A stretch of DNA of 13,009 nucleotides from DATFAS01 sp035254305 (lineage in GTDB: Bacteria > Bacillota > Bacilli > Aneurinibacillales > RAOX-1). The translations under genes were made by a program, and so were the position numbers. This document shows positions 1-6,927 of this stretch, one piece after another. Position 1 is the first letter of the stretch. The number at the start of each line of letters is the position of its first letter. The notes under the pieces are model-generated. The model was not told the DNA's origin. It saw only the letters and a program-made list of their open reading frames with translations, and searched no databases. The stretch spans positions 1-13,009 of the forward strand of contig DATFAS010000001.1 in assembly GCA_035254305.1 (NCBI GenBank), given 5' to 3'.

Positions 1-94
1 TTCCATAATTGGACAAATTAACCTATTCTATAATAGTTGAAGTCCATTCAAGAATAGTTGACCCTGACCCGATTAGAAATTCGTCACAACTACC

Positions 95-125
95 AAAAGC
101 TTGACCCTAACTGGTCAAGCTTTTT
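95..125 (-). terminator. Rho-independent terminator of the EAL-HDOD gene, probably bidirectional
   Basis: A perfect 12-bp stem (AAAAGCTTGACC pairing with GGTCAAGCTTTT) encloses a 6-base loop. It lies about 30 bases past the stop of the minus-strand gene that ends at 156. The A and T runs at the two ends of the stem give U-tracts in both directions, so it could also end a plus-strand transcript entering from outside the window. Bases 1-94 to its left hold no gene that I can support. Confidence 0.85.
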
Positions 126-155
126 ATGTTTGCAAATATAAGTTAGTATTACGAT

Positions 156-1370
156 TTACATACTATCTACAATTTCATTCGCCCATTCTAACGAATTCCT
201 ATATGAATAAAACACATCATGTGTTTGTATACATAATATTTCACAGATATCGGCTATTTCCTTCATATCAGCCTGCTCTAATGCTTCGATTAATAGCAAA
301 ATTGTTCCCATATTGGTTGATGAGTCTAATAATCCCTCTTTAATTGATGTTGATAACGGTAAATCCTCTAGCACTTCTTGCATGGGTCGATGCAACAAAG
401 TATCCATTAAAGAAAACAATCCTAGCAGAAAATGTTCAGAAGAAGTGTTGTGCTGTAATTTACCTATTTTTTCAGCCATCTTTGCCCGAGTCAAGCATAA
501 ACGAATGACTTCTTTTGTTTCAAAATCAAACGAATGGGAAGACATAAGCATGACTGTGATCCACTTCTTTATTTCATATAACCCAAGAAGGACAATCGCT
601 TGCTTCAATGAAGTCACTTTATTCCGAAAGTGATAAGCAGCAGTATTTACAAGCTTTAATAAACGATAAGAAAGAGAAAGGTCTCTTTCTACCATATATA
701 CAATTTTGTTAATATCTGGATCAATCTTATTTAATTCCTCCAACAGTATCAAGTATTGCTGGGAAAAGGAGCTAAGCCCTTTTTCTTTAATAATAACCGG
801 TTTACTAAAGAAATATCCTTGAAAATAATCAAAACCCATCTCTAGTGCCTCTTGAAACTCCTCTCTTGTTTCAACCTTTTCTGCAAGAAACTTAAGCCCA
901 TCTTTTTGAAAATTTCTTATTATAGCCATACGTTCTTTCCATGATGTTTTCATAAAGTCTACTTTGATTATGTCTGTATAGGGCAGGAAAGCTCTTTTGC
1001 ACTCATCAAAAACAAAGTCATCTAGTGCGATTGTATAACCTAACTGCTTTAAAGTTTCACAATTAGCAAGAATGTTTGGAGTAGGAATAATATCCTCCAA
1101 TATTTCTACTACAAGTAGATTAGGAGAAAAATAGGTGGGTACTTCCTTTTCCAATAGATTTTCTGTAAAGTTGATAAAACATCGTTTACGATTAGCTAGC
1201 TTGTCAATTCCAATCGTTAAAAAGCTATTAATAATTACATCTATAGTTGCTTTATCTCCATCCGAAAAATTATCGTAAGCATTCTGCTGGCTACTTCGAT
1301 ATAAGAGCTCGTAGGCTATAACTTCTTGATCTCTATTAAATATGGGTTGCCTCCCAACATAGACTTCCAT
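156..1370 (-). CDS. EAL-HDOD signalling protein, YuxH-like
   Basis: This 404-residue cytoplasmic protein has an N-terminal EAL domain (about 1-200) fused to a C-terminal HDOD domain (about 200-390), the architecture of Bacillus YuxH. EAL proteins hydrolyse cyclic di-GMP when their metal-binding set is complete. The equivalents here all appear present: E21 (YELL), N67 (NFTEN), E89 (VEI), D117 and D118 (LDDF), K136 (IKVD), E164 (AEKVE) and Q184 (FQGYFF). The flexible loop after DDF, normally FGTGYSS, is replaced by VFDE, so catalysis is uncertain and the protein may only sense or scaffold. HDOD domains are HD-like but lack the metal site, and usually mediate signalling contacts. The ATG start follows a strong AGGGAGG site. 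No receiver, PAS or membrane segment is present, so the input signal is unknown. It is a single-gene unit with its own promoter and terminator. Confidence 0.9.
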   Translation of the reverse strand: MEVYVGRQPIFNRDQEVIAYELLYRSSQQNAYDNFSDGDKATIDVIINSFLTIGIDKLANRKRCFINFTENLLEKEVPTYFSPNLLVVEILEDIIPTPNILANCETLKQLGYTIALDDFVFDECKRAFLPYTDIIKVDFMKTSWKERMAIIRNFQKDGLKFLAEKVETREEFQEALEMGFDYFQGYFFSKPVIIKEKGLSSFSQQYLILLEELNKIDPDINKIVYMVERDLSLSYRLLKLVNTAAYHFRNKVTSLKQAIVLLGLYEIKKWITVMLMSSHSFDFETKEVIRLCLTRAKMAEKIGKLQHNTSSEHFLLGLFSLMDTLLHRPMQEVLEDLPLSTSIKEGLLDSSTNMGTILLLIEALEQADMKEIADICEILCIQTHDVFYSYRNSLEWANEIVDSM

Positions 1371-1554
1371 GCAATCCCTCCCTTTTCATTTCGTCATAAT
1401 ATGTTTAAATGGATCATTCATTCCTACAAAAATTGTAAAAAGCATCCTCTATTTCAAGGTGAATCTCTAAGAAAAAACTTTCAAATATTAAGATCCTAAT
1501 GAAGTTAGACCAATGAGATAAAGCAAAAACTCTTCAACATAAGATTTCGAAAAC

Positions 1555-1627
1555 AATAGTACCAAAGTACTACCAACAAAGGACACATTCTTTAATTTCT
1601 TGCTTAAAATAGTCCTTTTGTACTATT
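1555..1627 (-). repeat. Nested inverted repeats at the 5' end of the EAL-HDOD leader
   Basis: The outer arms are AATAGTAC (1555-1562) and GTACTATT (1620-1627). The inner arms are AAAGGAC (1578-1584) and GTCCTTT (1612-1618). On the minus strand this forms a two-part stem beginning about 5 nt after the predicted transcription start. A smaller alternative, AGTAC-CAAA-GTACT, uses the same outer left arm (1558-1571), so the RNA could switch between folds. Its function is inferred only from pairing and position. Confidence 0.5.
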
Positions 1628-1638
1628 CTAATAGGAGT

Positions 1639-1647
1639 ATTATACCA
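1639..1647 (-). promoter_or_regulatory. Extended -10 promoter of the EAL-HDOD gene
   Basis: On the minus strand the sequence reads TGG followed by TATAAT, a perfect -10 hexamer with the TGN extension. No good -35 hexamer lies 17 bp upstream (TAGAAA), which the TGN extension can compensate for. The predicted start is near 1632, giving a leader of about 260 nt. Confidence 0.55.
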
Positions 1648-1735
1648 TTACAAACAATCTGTTTCTAATTTTTTTATCTAATTTTAAGAATTTTTTCTGA
1701 ATTTCATTACACACTAGCATTTTTTCCCCATGAAA

Positions 1736-1793
1736 AATCCCCTCCATAGTAGACAGGGTGACATGCTTTTTTCATGTCTACTAGAAGGGGATT
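1736..1793 (-). terminator. Terminator of the MFS-oxidoreductase operon
   Basis: A long two-part stem is seen. AATCCCCT (1736-1743) pairs with AGGGGATT (1786-1793), and AGTAGACA (1748-1755) pairs with TGTCTACT (1775-1782). On the minus strand the stem is followed by GATTTTTC, giving a short U-tract, 56 bases past the oxidoreductase stop. GACATG and CATGTC within the loop region offer a competing smaller hairpin. Confidence 0.75.
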
Positions 1794-1848
1794 CTATCAA
1801 GATATTTTAGAATTTATATTTTTCGCCAAAAAAGGCCACACTTTTCTA

Positions 1849-2835
1849 TTACTCTGATACTTTCAAAACAATCTTTCCGATATTCGCATTCGTTTCCATA
1901 TAGGTGTGAGCCTGCGCTACTTCAGTCCAATCGTAAATTGAATCAATGATCGGCTTGAGTTGTCCCTTTTCAAATCGTGAACTTGCAAATTGGGTGAAAT
2001 CAGCCGTTAATTTCACTTTATCCTCTTTCGTTCGTGTTCTAAGAGCCGTACCAATAATCTGTAAGCGACGAGAAAGAATAAGCGATAGATTCACATCATT
2101 AACCTTTGCCCCGCCCATGGTCCCAATGATAACAAGGCGTCCATCTATAGCAAGAGATTTGATATTATCTGCAAAATAAGAGGCCCCAATAAAATCAAGG
2201 ATGATTTGGACCCCTTTTCCATTCGTCTGATCCTTCACCCAGTTAAGAAAAGATCCATCTTTATAGTTCCATCCGGCTGCTGCACCCAGTTCCAAGCAAC
2301 GATCAATTTTAGTGGAGGAGCCTGCGGTTACTAAACACTTTGCGCCCATTTCACGAATCAATTGAATAGCTGCTGTTCCTACCCCACTCGCACCTGCATG
2401 GACAAGTACGGTATCTTCCTGGCTTAGGCCACCAAGCCAGAATAGGTTCAAATAAGCCGTAAGAAACACTTCAGGAATCGCTGCTCCCTCTTCGAAGGAC
2501 AAATGTTCGGGTAAGCGTATAGCCATACCAGCAGGAATCACAGCAAGCTCAGCATATCCCCCACCAGGAAGCAATGAACACACACGATCACCGACCTTCC
2601 AACCCGTAACATTGGCTCCAACCCCAACTACTTCTCCAGCCATTTCTAATCCGAGAATTTCAGATTCTCCCTTAGGTGGTGGGTACAAGCCTCTTCTTTG
2701 TAGAAGGTCTGCACGATTCAAGGCAGTAGCCTTCACCCGAACAAGAAGATCACCTTCCCCCATAACAGGACTCTGACATTCCCCAATCGATAAAACATCT
2801 ACATTCCCAAAACCGTTTAATAGTACTGCCCGCAT
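1849..2835 (-). CDS. NAD(P)H:quinone oxidoreductase, zinc-independent MDR family (PIG3-like)
   Basis: This 328-residue cytoplasmic protein belongs to the medium-chain dehydrogenase/reductase superfamily. The N-terminal GroES-like domain carries the N40-R41 pair and GLEMAGEVVGVG (62-73). The Rossmann domain carries HAGASGVGTAAIQL (146-159), the cofactor-binding loop typical of quinone reductases. The zinc-ligand cysteines of alcohol dehydrogenases are absent. Sequence and length match the PIG3/TP53I3-like subgroup, which reduces quinones with NADPH; the natural substrate here is unknown. The ATG follows AGAGGTGATTG at good spacing. It lies 35 bp after the MFS stop with no terminator between, so it is almost certainly the second gene of that operon. 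Exporter plus quinone reductase suggests defence against a redox-active or quinone-like compound, which is inference. Confidence 0.9.
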   Translation of the reverse strand: MRAVLLNGFGNVDVLSIGECQSPVMGEGDLLVRVKATALNRADLLQRRGLYPPPKGESEILGLEMAGEVVGVGANVTGWKVGDRVCSLLPGGGYAELAVIPAGMAIRLPEHLSFEEGAAIPEVFLTAYLNLFWLGGLSQEDTVLVHAGASGVGTAAIQLIREMGAKCLVTAGSSTKIDRCLELGAAAGWNYKDGSFLNWVKDQTNGKGVQIILDFIGASYFADNIKSLAIDGRLVIIGTMGGAKVNDVNLSLILSRRLQIIGTALRTRTKEDKVKLTADFTQFASSRFEKGQLKPIIDSIYDWTEVAQAHTYMETNANIGKIVLKVSE

Positions 2836-2870
2836 TTTACAATCACCTCTTTTTATTTATCAAGAACTAA

Positions 2871-4298
2871 TTATTGAAGTGTCTGCTTTAACCGCATAGA
2901 TGATATCAAAGCCCCAATCAAGCAAACTCCCATGGCCGTCCAGAATACTAGGTGAAGAGCACTTAACATAGAAGCTTCATCTGTTACATTTCCGATCTGG
3001 CCAGTTAATTCATGAATTTGGTAGGAATAGAGGGAAACGGAGAGGGCAATTCCTAACACCATTCCCATATTACGGATTAAAGCATTAAGACCACCTGCCG
3101 TGCCTAATTTTGCTTTTGGAACTGAACCCATCACGCTTGCATTATTCGGAGACTGGAACATCCCACCACCAAGTCCAAATAAAGACAAATGAAGACCAAT
3201 AATCCATGGGCTAACCTGACCACTCAGGGTATTAAGTAAAGCAAAGCCCAATGCGTTAATAACAAGCCCCCCAGTTGTTAAGATAGAAGGACCAATTTTG
3301 TCCGATAACCAGCCTGAGAAGGGAGCTACTATTGCCATCGTTAAAGGATAAGCCATCATAGCATATCCTGTCGTTGCAGGAGTGTAATGAAGAACGTTCT
3401 GCATATAAAATGGCATCATAACATTCGTGCAGAATAAGGAAACAAACGATAGCAATGCAGCAATATTTCCAATAGCAAAAGCACGTATAGAATAGAGAGA
3501 AAAATCAAGCATAGGATAAGAAATCTTGCGTTCTAAAATATAAAAACTAGTAAGTGATAGGATGGAGAAAATCCCCAAACCTAACGTTTGCCCACTCACC
3601 CAACCCCATTCCTCCGCATTCGAAATGGTATAGAGAAATGTAAGCATTCCCAAAACAAACAATACAGACCCCCAATAATCAAAGGGCTGCTTGGCACCCA
3701 AGTGGGACTGTTGCTTAGGGAGGATGAACCAGCCCGCAGCAAAGGCCAAAATCCCAATCGGAATATTAATCCAGAAAATCGACGGCCAGCCCAAACTCCC
3801 TACCAGGAGCCCACCAATCCCTGGTCCTGTTAGTGAACCGACCGATACAACCGTTCCCGTAATCCCCATCGCTTTGCCTCTTCCTTCACGAAACGTTTCC
3901 GCTATGATGGCTTGGCTGTTCGACATAAGACAAGATGCCCCTATAGCCTGCAGCACTCTAGCAGCAATTAGGAATCCTAACGAGTGAGATAGCCCGCAGC
4001 CTGCCGATCCTATCGTAAAAATGAGGAAACCATAATTATAAACCTTCGTTCTGCCAACCAAATCAGAAAGTTTCCCAATAATAGGTAAAGTTGCACAAAT
4101 CGTAAGGAGATAAGCTGTCAATACCCACTGCACAATATGTAATGGTTGATTTACCTCTGATGCAATGGTTGGTAGGGCCACATTCGCAATACTCCCATCC
4201 AAGGTCGCCATAAAGGTTCCTAAGGAAACATTCGCTAGAATCAACCAACGGTGCCGATCCTCTCGCCCATGAAACTTGGGCTGAACAGTTCCATTCAT
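2871..4298 (-). CDS. MFS drug-type exporter, DHA2 (14-helix) family
   Basis: This 475-residue integral membrane protein has the DHA2 proton-antiporter signature set: motif D1 TLDGSIANVALP (32-43), motif A GKLSDLVGRTKVY (75-87), motif B RVLQAIGAS (114-122) and the antiporter motif C ending GSLTGPGIGGLL (154-165). Length and hydrophobic pattern fit the 14-helix EmrB/QacA group, which expels amphipathic or cationic compounds. The substrate cannot be told from sequence. Three overlapping ATGs occur at the start. The one at 4298 keeps this frame and sits 7 nt after GGAGG (4306-4310). It is the first gene of a two-gene operon with the quinone oxidoreductase and diverges from the membrane protein at 4521. 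A perfect palindrome (4393-4413) between them is a likely operator. No regulator gene lies next to it in this window. Confidence 0.92.
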   Translation of the reverse strand: MNGTVQPKFHGREDRHRWLILANVSLGTFMATLDGSIANVALPTIASEVNQPLHIVQWVLTAYLLTICATLPIIGKLSDLVGRTKVYNYGFLIFTIGSAGCGLSHSLGFLIAARVLQAIGASCLMSNSQAIIAETFREGRGKAMGITGTVVSVGSLTGPGIGGLLVGSLGWPSIFWINIPIGILAFAAGWFILPKQQSHLGAKQPFDYWGSVLFVLGMLTFLYTISNAEEWGWVSGQTLGLGIFSILSLTSFYILERKISYPMLDFSLYSIRAFAIGNIAALLSFVSLFCTNVMMPFYMQNVLHYTPATTGYAMMAYPLTMAIVAPFSGWLSDKIGPSILTTGGLVINALGFALLNTLSGQVSPWIIGLHLSLFGLGGGMFQSPNNASVMGSVPKAKLGTAGGLNALIRNMGMVLGIALSVSLYSYQIHELTGQIGNVTDEASMLSALHLVFWTAMGVCLIGALISSMRLKQTLQ

Positions 4299-4332
4299 TC
4301 ATCCACCTCCTTCATTGTTGCTTTTGTTACTA

Positions 4333-4361
4333 AATATATCCATTAACCATCCAGAAGTAAA
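4333..4361 (-). promoter_or_regulatory. Putative sigma-A promoter of the MFS-oxidoreductase operon
   Basis: On the minus strand TTTACT (4356-4361) and TATATT (4333-4338) are separated by 17 bp. This gives a start near 4326 and a leader of about 28 nt. The match to consensus is 4/6 and 5/6. Confidence 0.45.
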
Positions 4362-4392
4362 TCCTTTCATCAGGAGGATAACACAACCTCAA

Positions 4393-4413
4393 ATACTATA
4401 GTGGGTATAGTAT
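4393..4413. promoter_or_regulatory. Perfect 8+5+8 bp palindrome between divergent genes, probable operator
   Basis: The left arm ATACTATA and right arm TATAGTAT are exact reverse complements around a GTGGG core. It lies about 70-90 bp upstream of the predicted MFS start and about 110 bp before the divergent membrane gene. A G-rich core with A/T-rich inverted arms loosely recalls operators of CsoR/RcnR-type metal or sulfur sensors, but GntR or TetR sites cannot be excluded. The cognate regulator is not encoded in the window. Confidence 0.55.
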
Positions 4414-4520
4414 TCACAGGATAGTCAAGATTTTGCCGCAGTGTTTAAATTCTGCCCACATATAATGTAATATCCTTGGTCAATGTTTCAGTTAGATCAA
4501 ACAATAATGGAGATGGTTAT

Positions 4521-5087
4521 ATGACAAGAATTGGATCTTTGCAGGTGCGTACCCTTTTTCTTATTAGTGCTGGCCTCATTGTTGCATCTTTATTTTTTCC
4601 TTGGTGGAACTTAGAGCTAATTGCCCCTCAATATCGTGAAGGGTTAAATATTACCGTGTATCCCTCTAAGCTTGCCGGTCAGATTGATATTATTAACATA
4701 TTAAACCATTACATTGGAATGGCTGATATTCGTGAGGATAGCTTTACCGAATTAAAATACATTCCTTATATTTTGGGCTTCATAGCCATTCTCCTAGTTA
4801 TCAATGCCATTCTCCTTAGCAAATTTTTAACCAAATCCATAGTCGTCATCAGTACCCTCGCTGGAGCAACAGGTCTTTATGATATGTATCGTTGGCTACA
4901 TGTGTTTGGGACGAACTTATCTCCTCAAGCACCAATAAAAGTCCCACCGTTTGTTCCTCCTATGCTTGGTTCCAATCAGTTAGCTAACTTTCAAACCTAT
5001 TCCTCCTTTTGTATAGGGTTTTATTTTGTTATTTTTGCTATTCTGATCGTTTACGTAGCGGCATGGCTAATTTGTAAAAGAAGCTAA
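4521..5087 (+). CDS. Uncharacterised four-helix membrane protein with APQY/NHYIGM motifs
   Basis: The predicted 188-residue protein has four hydrophobic segments at about 11-29, 79-100, 105-120 and 162-184. Between the first two is an extracytoplasmic-looking loop with FFPWW (25-29), APQYREGL (35-42) and NHYIGM. I recall this combination from small uncharacterised membrane proteins encoded near nitrous-oxide reductase or copper-handling genes in other bacteria. That is recollection, not a search result, and no such neighbour is seen here. The start is taken at ATG 4521 because GGAG lies 8 nt upstream. An in-frame TTG at 4476 would add 15 hydrophilic residues but overlaps the likely promoter region. 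TATAAT at 4461-4466 could be its -10, though no good -35 accompanies it. It is a single-gene unit ending at a strong hairpin. Function unknown. Confidence 0.75.
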   Translation: MTRIGSLQVRTLFLISAGLIVASLFFPWWNLELIAPQYREGLNITVYPSKLAGQIDIINILNHYIGMADIREDSFTELKYIPYILGFIAILLVINAILLSKFLTKSIVVISTLAGATGLYDMYRWLHVFGTNLSPQAPIKVPPFVPPMLGSNQLANFQTYSSFCIGFYFVIFAILIVYVAAWLICKRS

Positions 5088-5119
5088 AAGCAGCAATAAA
5101 AACAAATCAAGGCTTATTC

Positions 5120-5158
5120 GTAAACAAGAGATAGCCACTGGGGCTATCTCTTGTTTAC
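5120..5158. terminator. Convergent hairpin between the membrane protein and vanY-like genes
   Basis: A perfect 17-bp stem (5120-5136 with 5142-5158) has a 5-base loop. The U-tracts are modest (CTTTT on the plus side), but the stem is very strong and lies between two convergent genes, 32 bp from each stop. Confidence 0.75.
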
Positions 5159-5190
5159 CGCTTTTCCATGAGGAACAGCTTGTCCTATTC

Positions 5191-5955
5191 TTACATTTTT
5201 GAAGCCTGTGATGCATATTCTTCAAGTGTTAAGCCTTTATCAGAAATTTCCTTCGCAGCCTTTGTTCCCACATAGCGGATATGCCATGGCTCATATTGGT
5301 ATCCTGTAATCGATTCCTTCCCTTTAGGATAACGAATAATGAAACCATATTCGGATGCATGTTTAGCCAACCAATCAGCTTCTTTCGTGCCACCAAAACA
5401 ATCCTCTGCAGCACATTTTCCGCTAATTCCTGAGACATCAATAGCAAGCCCTGTTTCATGCTCACTATATCCTGGTACAGCGCTGTACATTTTTGCCTTT
5501 TCCATCCCATCCTTCTGTGCGTAACGATTAAACAATACCTTCTGGGTGGCAAAAGAACGATATGCAGATACACCTGCAAGAGATATACCATCTTTCTTAG
5601 CACCCTCGAACAGAGCTTCTAATGCTCCTGCAGCCTCTTTACGCATTTTGCGTTTTTCATTCTTCTCTTTAAAGGTAAAAGGAACATCAGGCTCAACTAA
5701 ATCAGTGGGTTCATAGCTTTCTGGTAATCCATATTGTTTATTAACAAGAACAGTTGTACTATTCGGCGAAGAAACATCTAGTACCGTTCCTCCATGATTC
5801 TCAGCCTTTATTGGGGAAGGTTCAGCAGCAGACGCCGATTGAACAGCTGGAGGATTTGTTGTTTTGGCAGATGTTTCATTGACTTCATTGGCACATCCCG
5901 AAACCATTGCTGTAGATAGTGTTAGCAAGATAGCAGTAATCGATAATTTCTTCAT
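5191..5955 (-). CDS. VanY-type D-alanyl-D-alanine carboxypeptidase, lipoprotein
   Basis: This 254-residue exported peptidase of family M15B trims the terminal D-Ala from peptidoglycan stem peptides. The N-terminus is a lipoprotein signal ending VSG-C21. A Ser/Pro/Ala-rich linker follows to about residue 60, then the catalytic domain. R133 (AYRS), the zinc motif SEHETGLAID (H166, D173) and EPWHIRYVG (E222, H225) form the complete active site, so it should be active. Cysteines 181 and 186 sit in a short insert right after the zinc motif and may form a disulfide outside the membrane. The ATG follows AGAGGAGA about 10 nt upstream. Housekeeping VanY/DacB-like homologues are common in Bacillales. 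There is no vanRS or ligase nearby, so this does not indicate glycopeptide resistance. The CAP lipoprotein gene lies just upstream on the same strand, but its own terminator separates the two. Confidence 0.93.
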   Translation of the reverse strand: MKKLSITAILLTLSTAMVSGCANEVNETSAKTTNPPAVQSASAAEPSPIKAENHGGTVLDVSSPNSTTVLVNKQYGLPESYEPTDLVEPDVPFTFKEKNEKRKMRKEAAGALEALFEGAKKDGISLAGVSAYRSFATQKVLFNRYAQKDGMEKAKMYSAVPGYSEHETGLAIDVSGISGKCAAEDCFGGTKEADWLAKHASEYGFIIRYPKGKESITGYQYEPWHIRYVGTKAAKEISDKGLTLEEYASQASKM

Positions 5956-6075
5956 TCTTTATGTTTCTCCTCTAATATGAGTGTAGGACCTAAGCCACAC
6001 CATGAATCTCCCTTGAAACTCATCTCTATGACGTTATCTTATCTTAAAATGTTACAAAAATCGACCGTTTCTCCT

Positions 6076-6103
6076 AAAAAAATACCATCCGTTTCAGGGA
6101 TGG
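6076..6103 (-). terminator. Terminator of the CAP-protein gene
   Basis: On the minus strand CCATCC pairs with GGATGG around a 7-base loop and is followed by TATTTTTTT. The left arm overlaps the last codons and stop of the CAP gene. Confidence 0.75.
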
Positions 6104-6684
6104 ATGAATTCCTGGACAAGCATTTTTCCGTATGGACCTCCATTCACCACTCCTACTCCAATTTGTGAATATTGACTGTTGAGAATGTTAGCCCTGTGAC
6201 CAGGACTATTCATCCACATCGTCATGGCATCGGGTACAATAGGATTCCCAGCTATATTTTCTCCCCCAGTTGTAAACCCAATTCCCCAGTTGATCATCAT
6301 ATCGAAGGGGGATCCATACGTAGGAGAAGTATGATCAAAGTAATTTTGATTAATCATATCCAACGCCTTCGTCCGTGCCATATTCATTAGAGAAGAATTG
6401 ATTTGCAGGGGAGGCAATCCTGCCTTCTGACGTTCAATATTCGTAAGTTCTACTACCTGGTTTTCATCCACTGTCGCAACCGTTGTTCCTCCATTGTAAG
6501 ATTGCGTCCTAGCCGTTTGTTGATTTCTTTTTTCTAAGTTCGGATTCCCATGTGACAGATTATACATTGGAGGTTGCAAGCTAGGAAGTGCGCCCTGTAC
6601 CTTTTGGGGACCCGAGGTGCATCCGGTAAATATGGTTAAGGATATAGCCAAAATCGTCGACATGATGACATGGTTTTGTTTCAT
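6094..6684 (-). CDS. CAP-domain (SCP/PR-1, YkwD-like) lipoprotein
   Basis: This 196-residue exported protein begins with a lipoprotein signal (lipobox TG-C22), has a low-complexity linker rich in Asn, Gln and Thr, and ends in a CAP domain from about residue 77. The CAP cavity residues are visible: H118 (FDHTSP), E142 (GENIA) and H163 (SPGHRANIL). Bacterial CAP proteins of the YkwD/SafA-associated type occur on the cell or spore surface and their activity is mostly undefined. ATG 6684 is preferred because AAGGG lies about 9 nt upstream. An in-frame TTG at 6705 would put charged residues before the signal and has no good ribosome site. Two inverted repeats lie upstream (6742-6759 and 6787-6810). 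Confidence 0.9.
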   Translation of the reverse strand: MKQNHVIMSTILAISLTIFTGCTSGPQKVQGALPSLQPPMYNLSHGNPNLEKRNQQTARTQSYNGGTTVATVDENQVVELTNIERQKAGLPPLQINSSLMNMARTKALDMINQNYFDHTSPTYGSPFDMMINWGIGFTTGGENIAGNPIVPDAMTMWMNSPGHRANILNSQYSQIGVGVVNGGPYGKMLVQEFIHP

Positions 6685-6741
6685 TTTTCCAATCCCTTCA
6701 CCCAAGGATTTGTTGTCATTTCCGTTTGTATCATGCCCATT

Positions 6742-6759
6742 TTGGATTCAATTATCCAA
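6742..6759. promoter_or_regulatory. Inverted repeat upstream of the CAP gene
   Basis: TTGGAT and ATCCAA are exact inverted arms around a 6-bp centre. It lies 58-75 bp before the CAP start, overlapping the place where a -35 element would be if TGATACA (about 6727-6733, minus strand) is the -10. A possible operator, with no family assigned. Confidence 0.35.
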
Positions 6760-6786
6760 TTTAACCCTATTTCTTATATGCTTGAA

Positions 6787-6810
6787 ATGAAAATGTAACA
6801 TATTTTTCAT
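6787..6810. repeat. AT-rich inverted repeat upstream of the CAP gene
   Basis: ATGAAAA and TTTTCAT arms (7 bp) frame a 10-bp AT-rich centre containing TGTAACATAT. Base composition makes chance pairing likely. Confidence 0.2.
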
Positions 6811-6877
6811 CTTATTTTCATATTCACATGAGATACTAAGACCATGAAACGGTCCCCTATTTCAATATATCGCTTTA

Positions 6878-6908
6878 AGGCTTCCCACTGAGGGAAGCCT
6901 ATTTTTTT
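6878..6908 (+). terminator. Strong plus-strand terminator with no plus-strand gene before it
   Basis: AGGCTTCCC (6878-6886) pairs perfectly with GGGAAGCCT (6892-6900) around a 5-base loop and is followed by ATTTTTTT on the plus strand. The next plus-strand gene upstream ends at 5087, so this either ends an unannotated short RNA or serves as a weak bidirectional terminator for the 81-residue gene ending at 6928. On the minus strand only TT follows the stem. Confidence 0.7.
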
Positions 6909-6927
6909 CTAATACATCACAATCCAT

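Larger units (their letters stand above)
1371..1848. other. 478-bp intergenic region between two minus-strand units
   Basis: No coding frame with a ribosome site is visible. From right to left it holds the terminator of the oxidoreductase operon (1736-1793), an AT-rich stretch, the extended -10 promoter of the EAL-HDOD gene (1639-1647), and a leader of about 260 nt with nested inverted repeats at its start (1555-1627). No cyclic di-GMP aptamer motif was recognised in the leader. Confidence 0.6.

Noticed and set aside
9..34. Promoter-like TTGGAC and TATAAT near the left edge, plus a short repeat of AATAGTTGA
   Set aside because: The spacing is only 14 bp and no plus-strand gene follows; the strong hairpin at 95-125 would end any transcript within about 90 nt.
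1371..1640. Cyclic di-GMP riboswitch upstream of the EAL-HDOD gene
   Set aside because: None of the conserved blocks of the GEMM-type aptamer could be found in the leader.
4476..4520. TTG start extending the membrane protein by 15 residues
   Set aside because: No ribosome site precedes it and it lies right beside the likely -10 (4461-4466); ATG 4521 has GGAG at good spacing.
5229..5603. Same-strand alternate-frame open frame of 124 codons within the VanY-like gene
   Set aside because: It is fully contained in the catalytic part of a clear M15 peptidase and reads as a shadow of it.
5191..5955. Glycopeptide-resistance gene cluster
   Set aside because: Only a VanY-like carboxypeptidase is present; there is no vanHAX-type gene or two-component system, and such enzymes are common housekeeping proteins.
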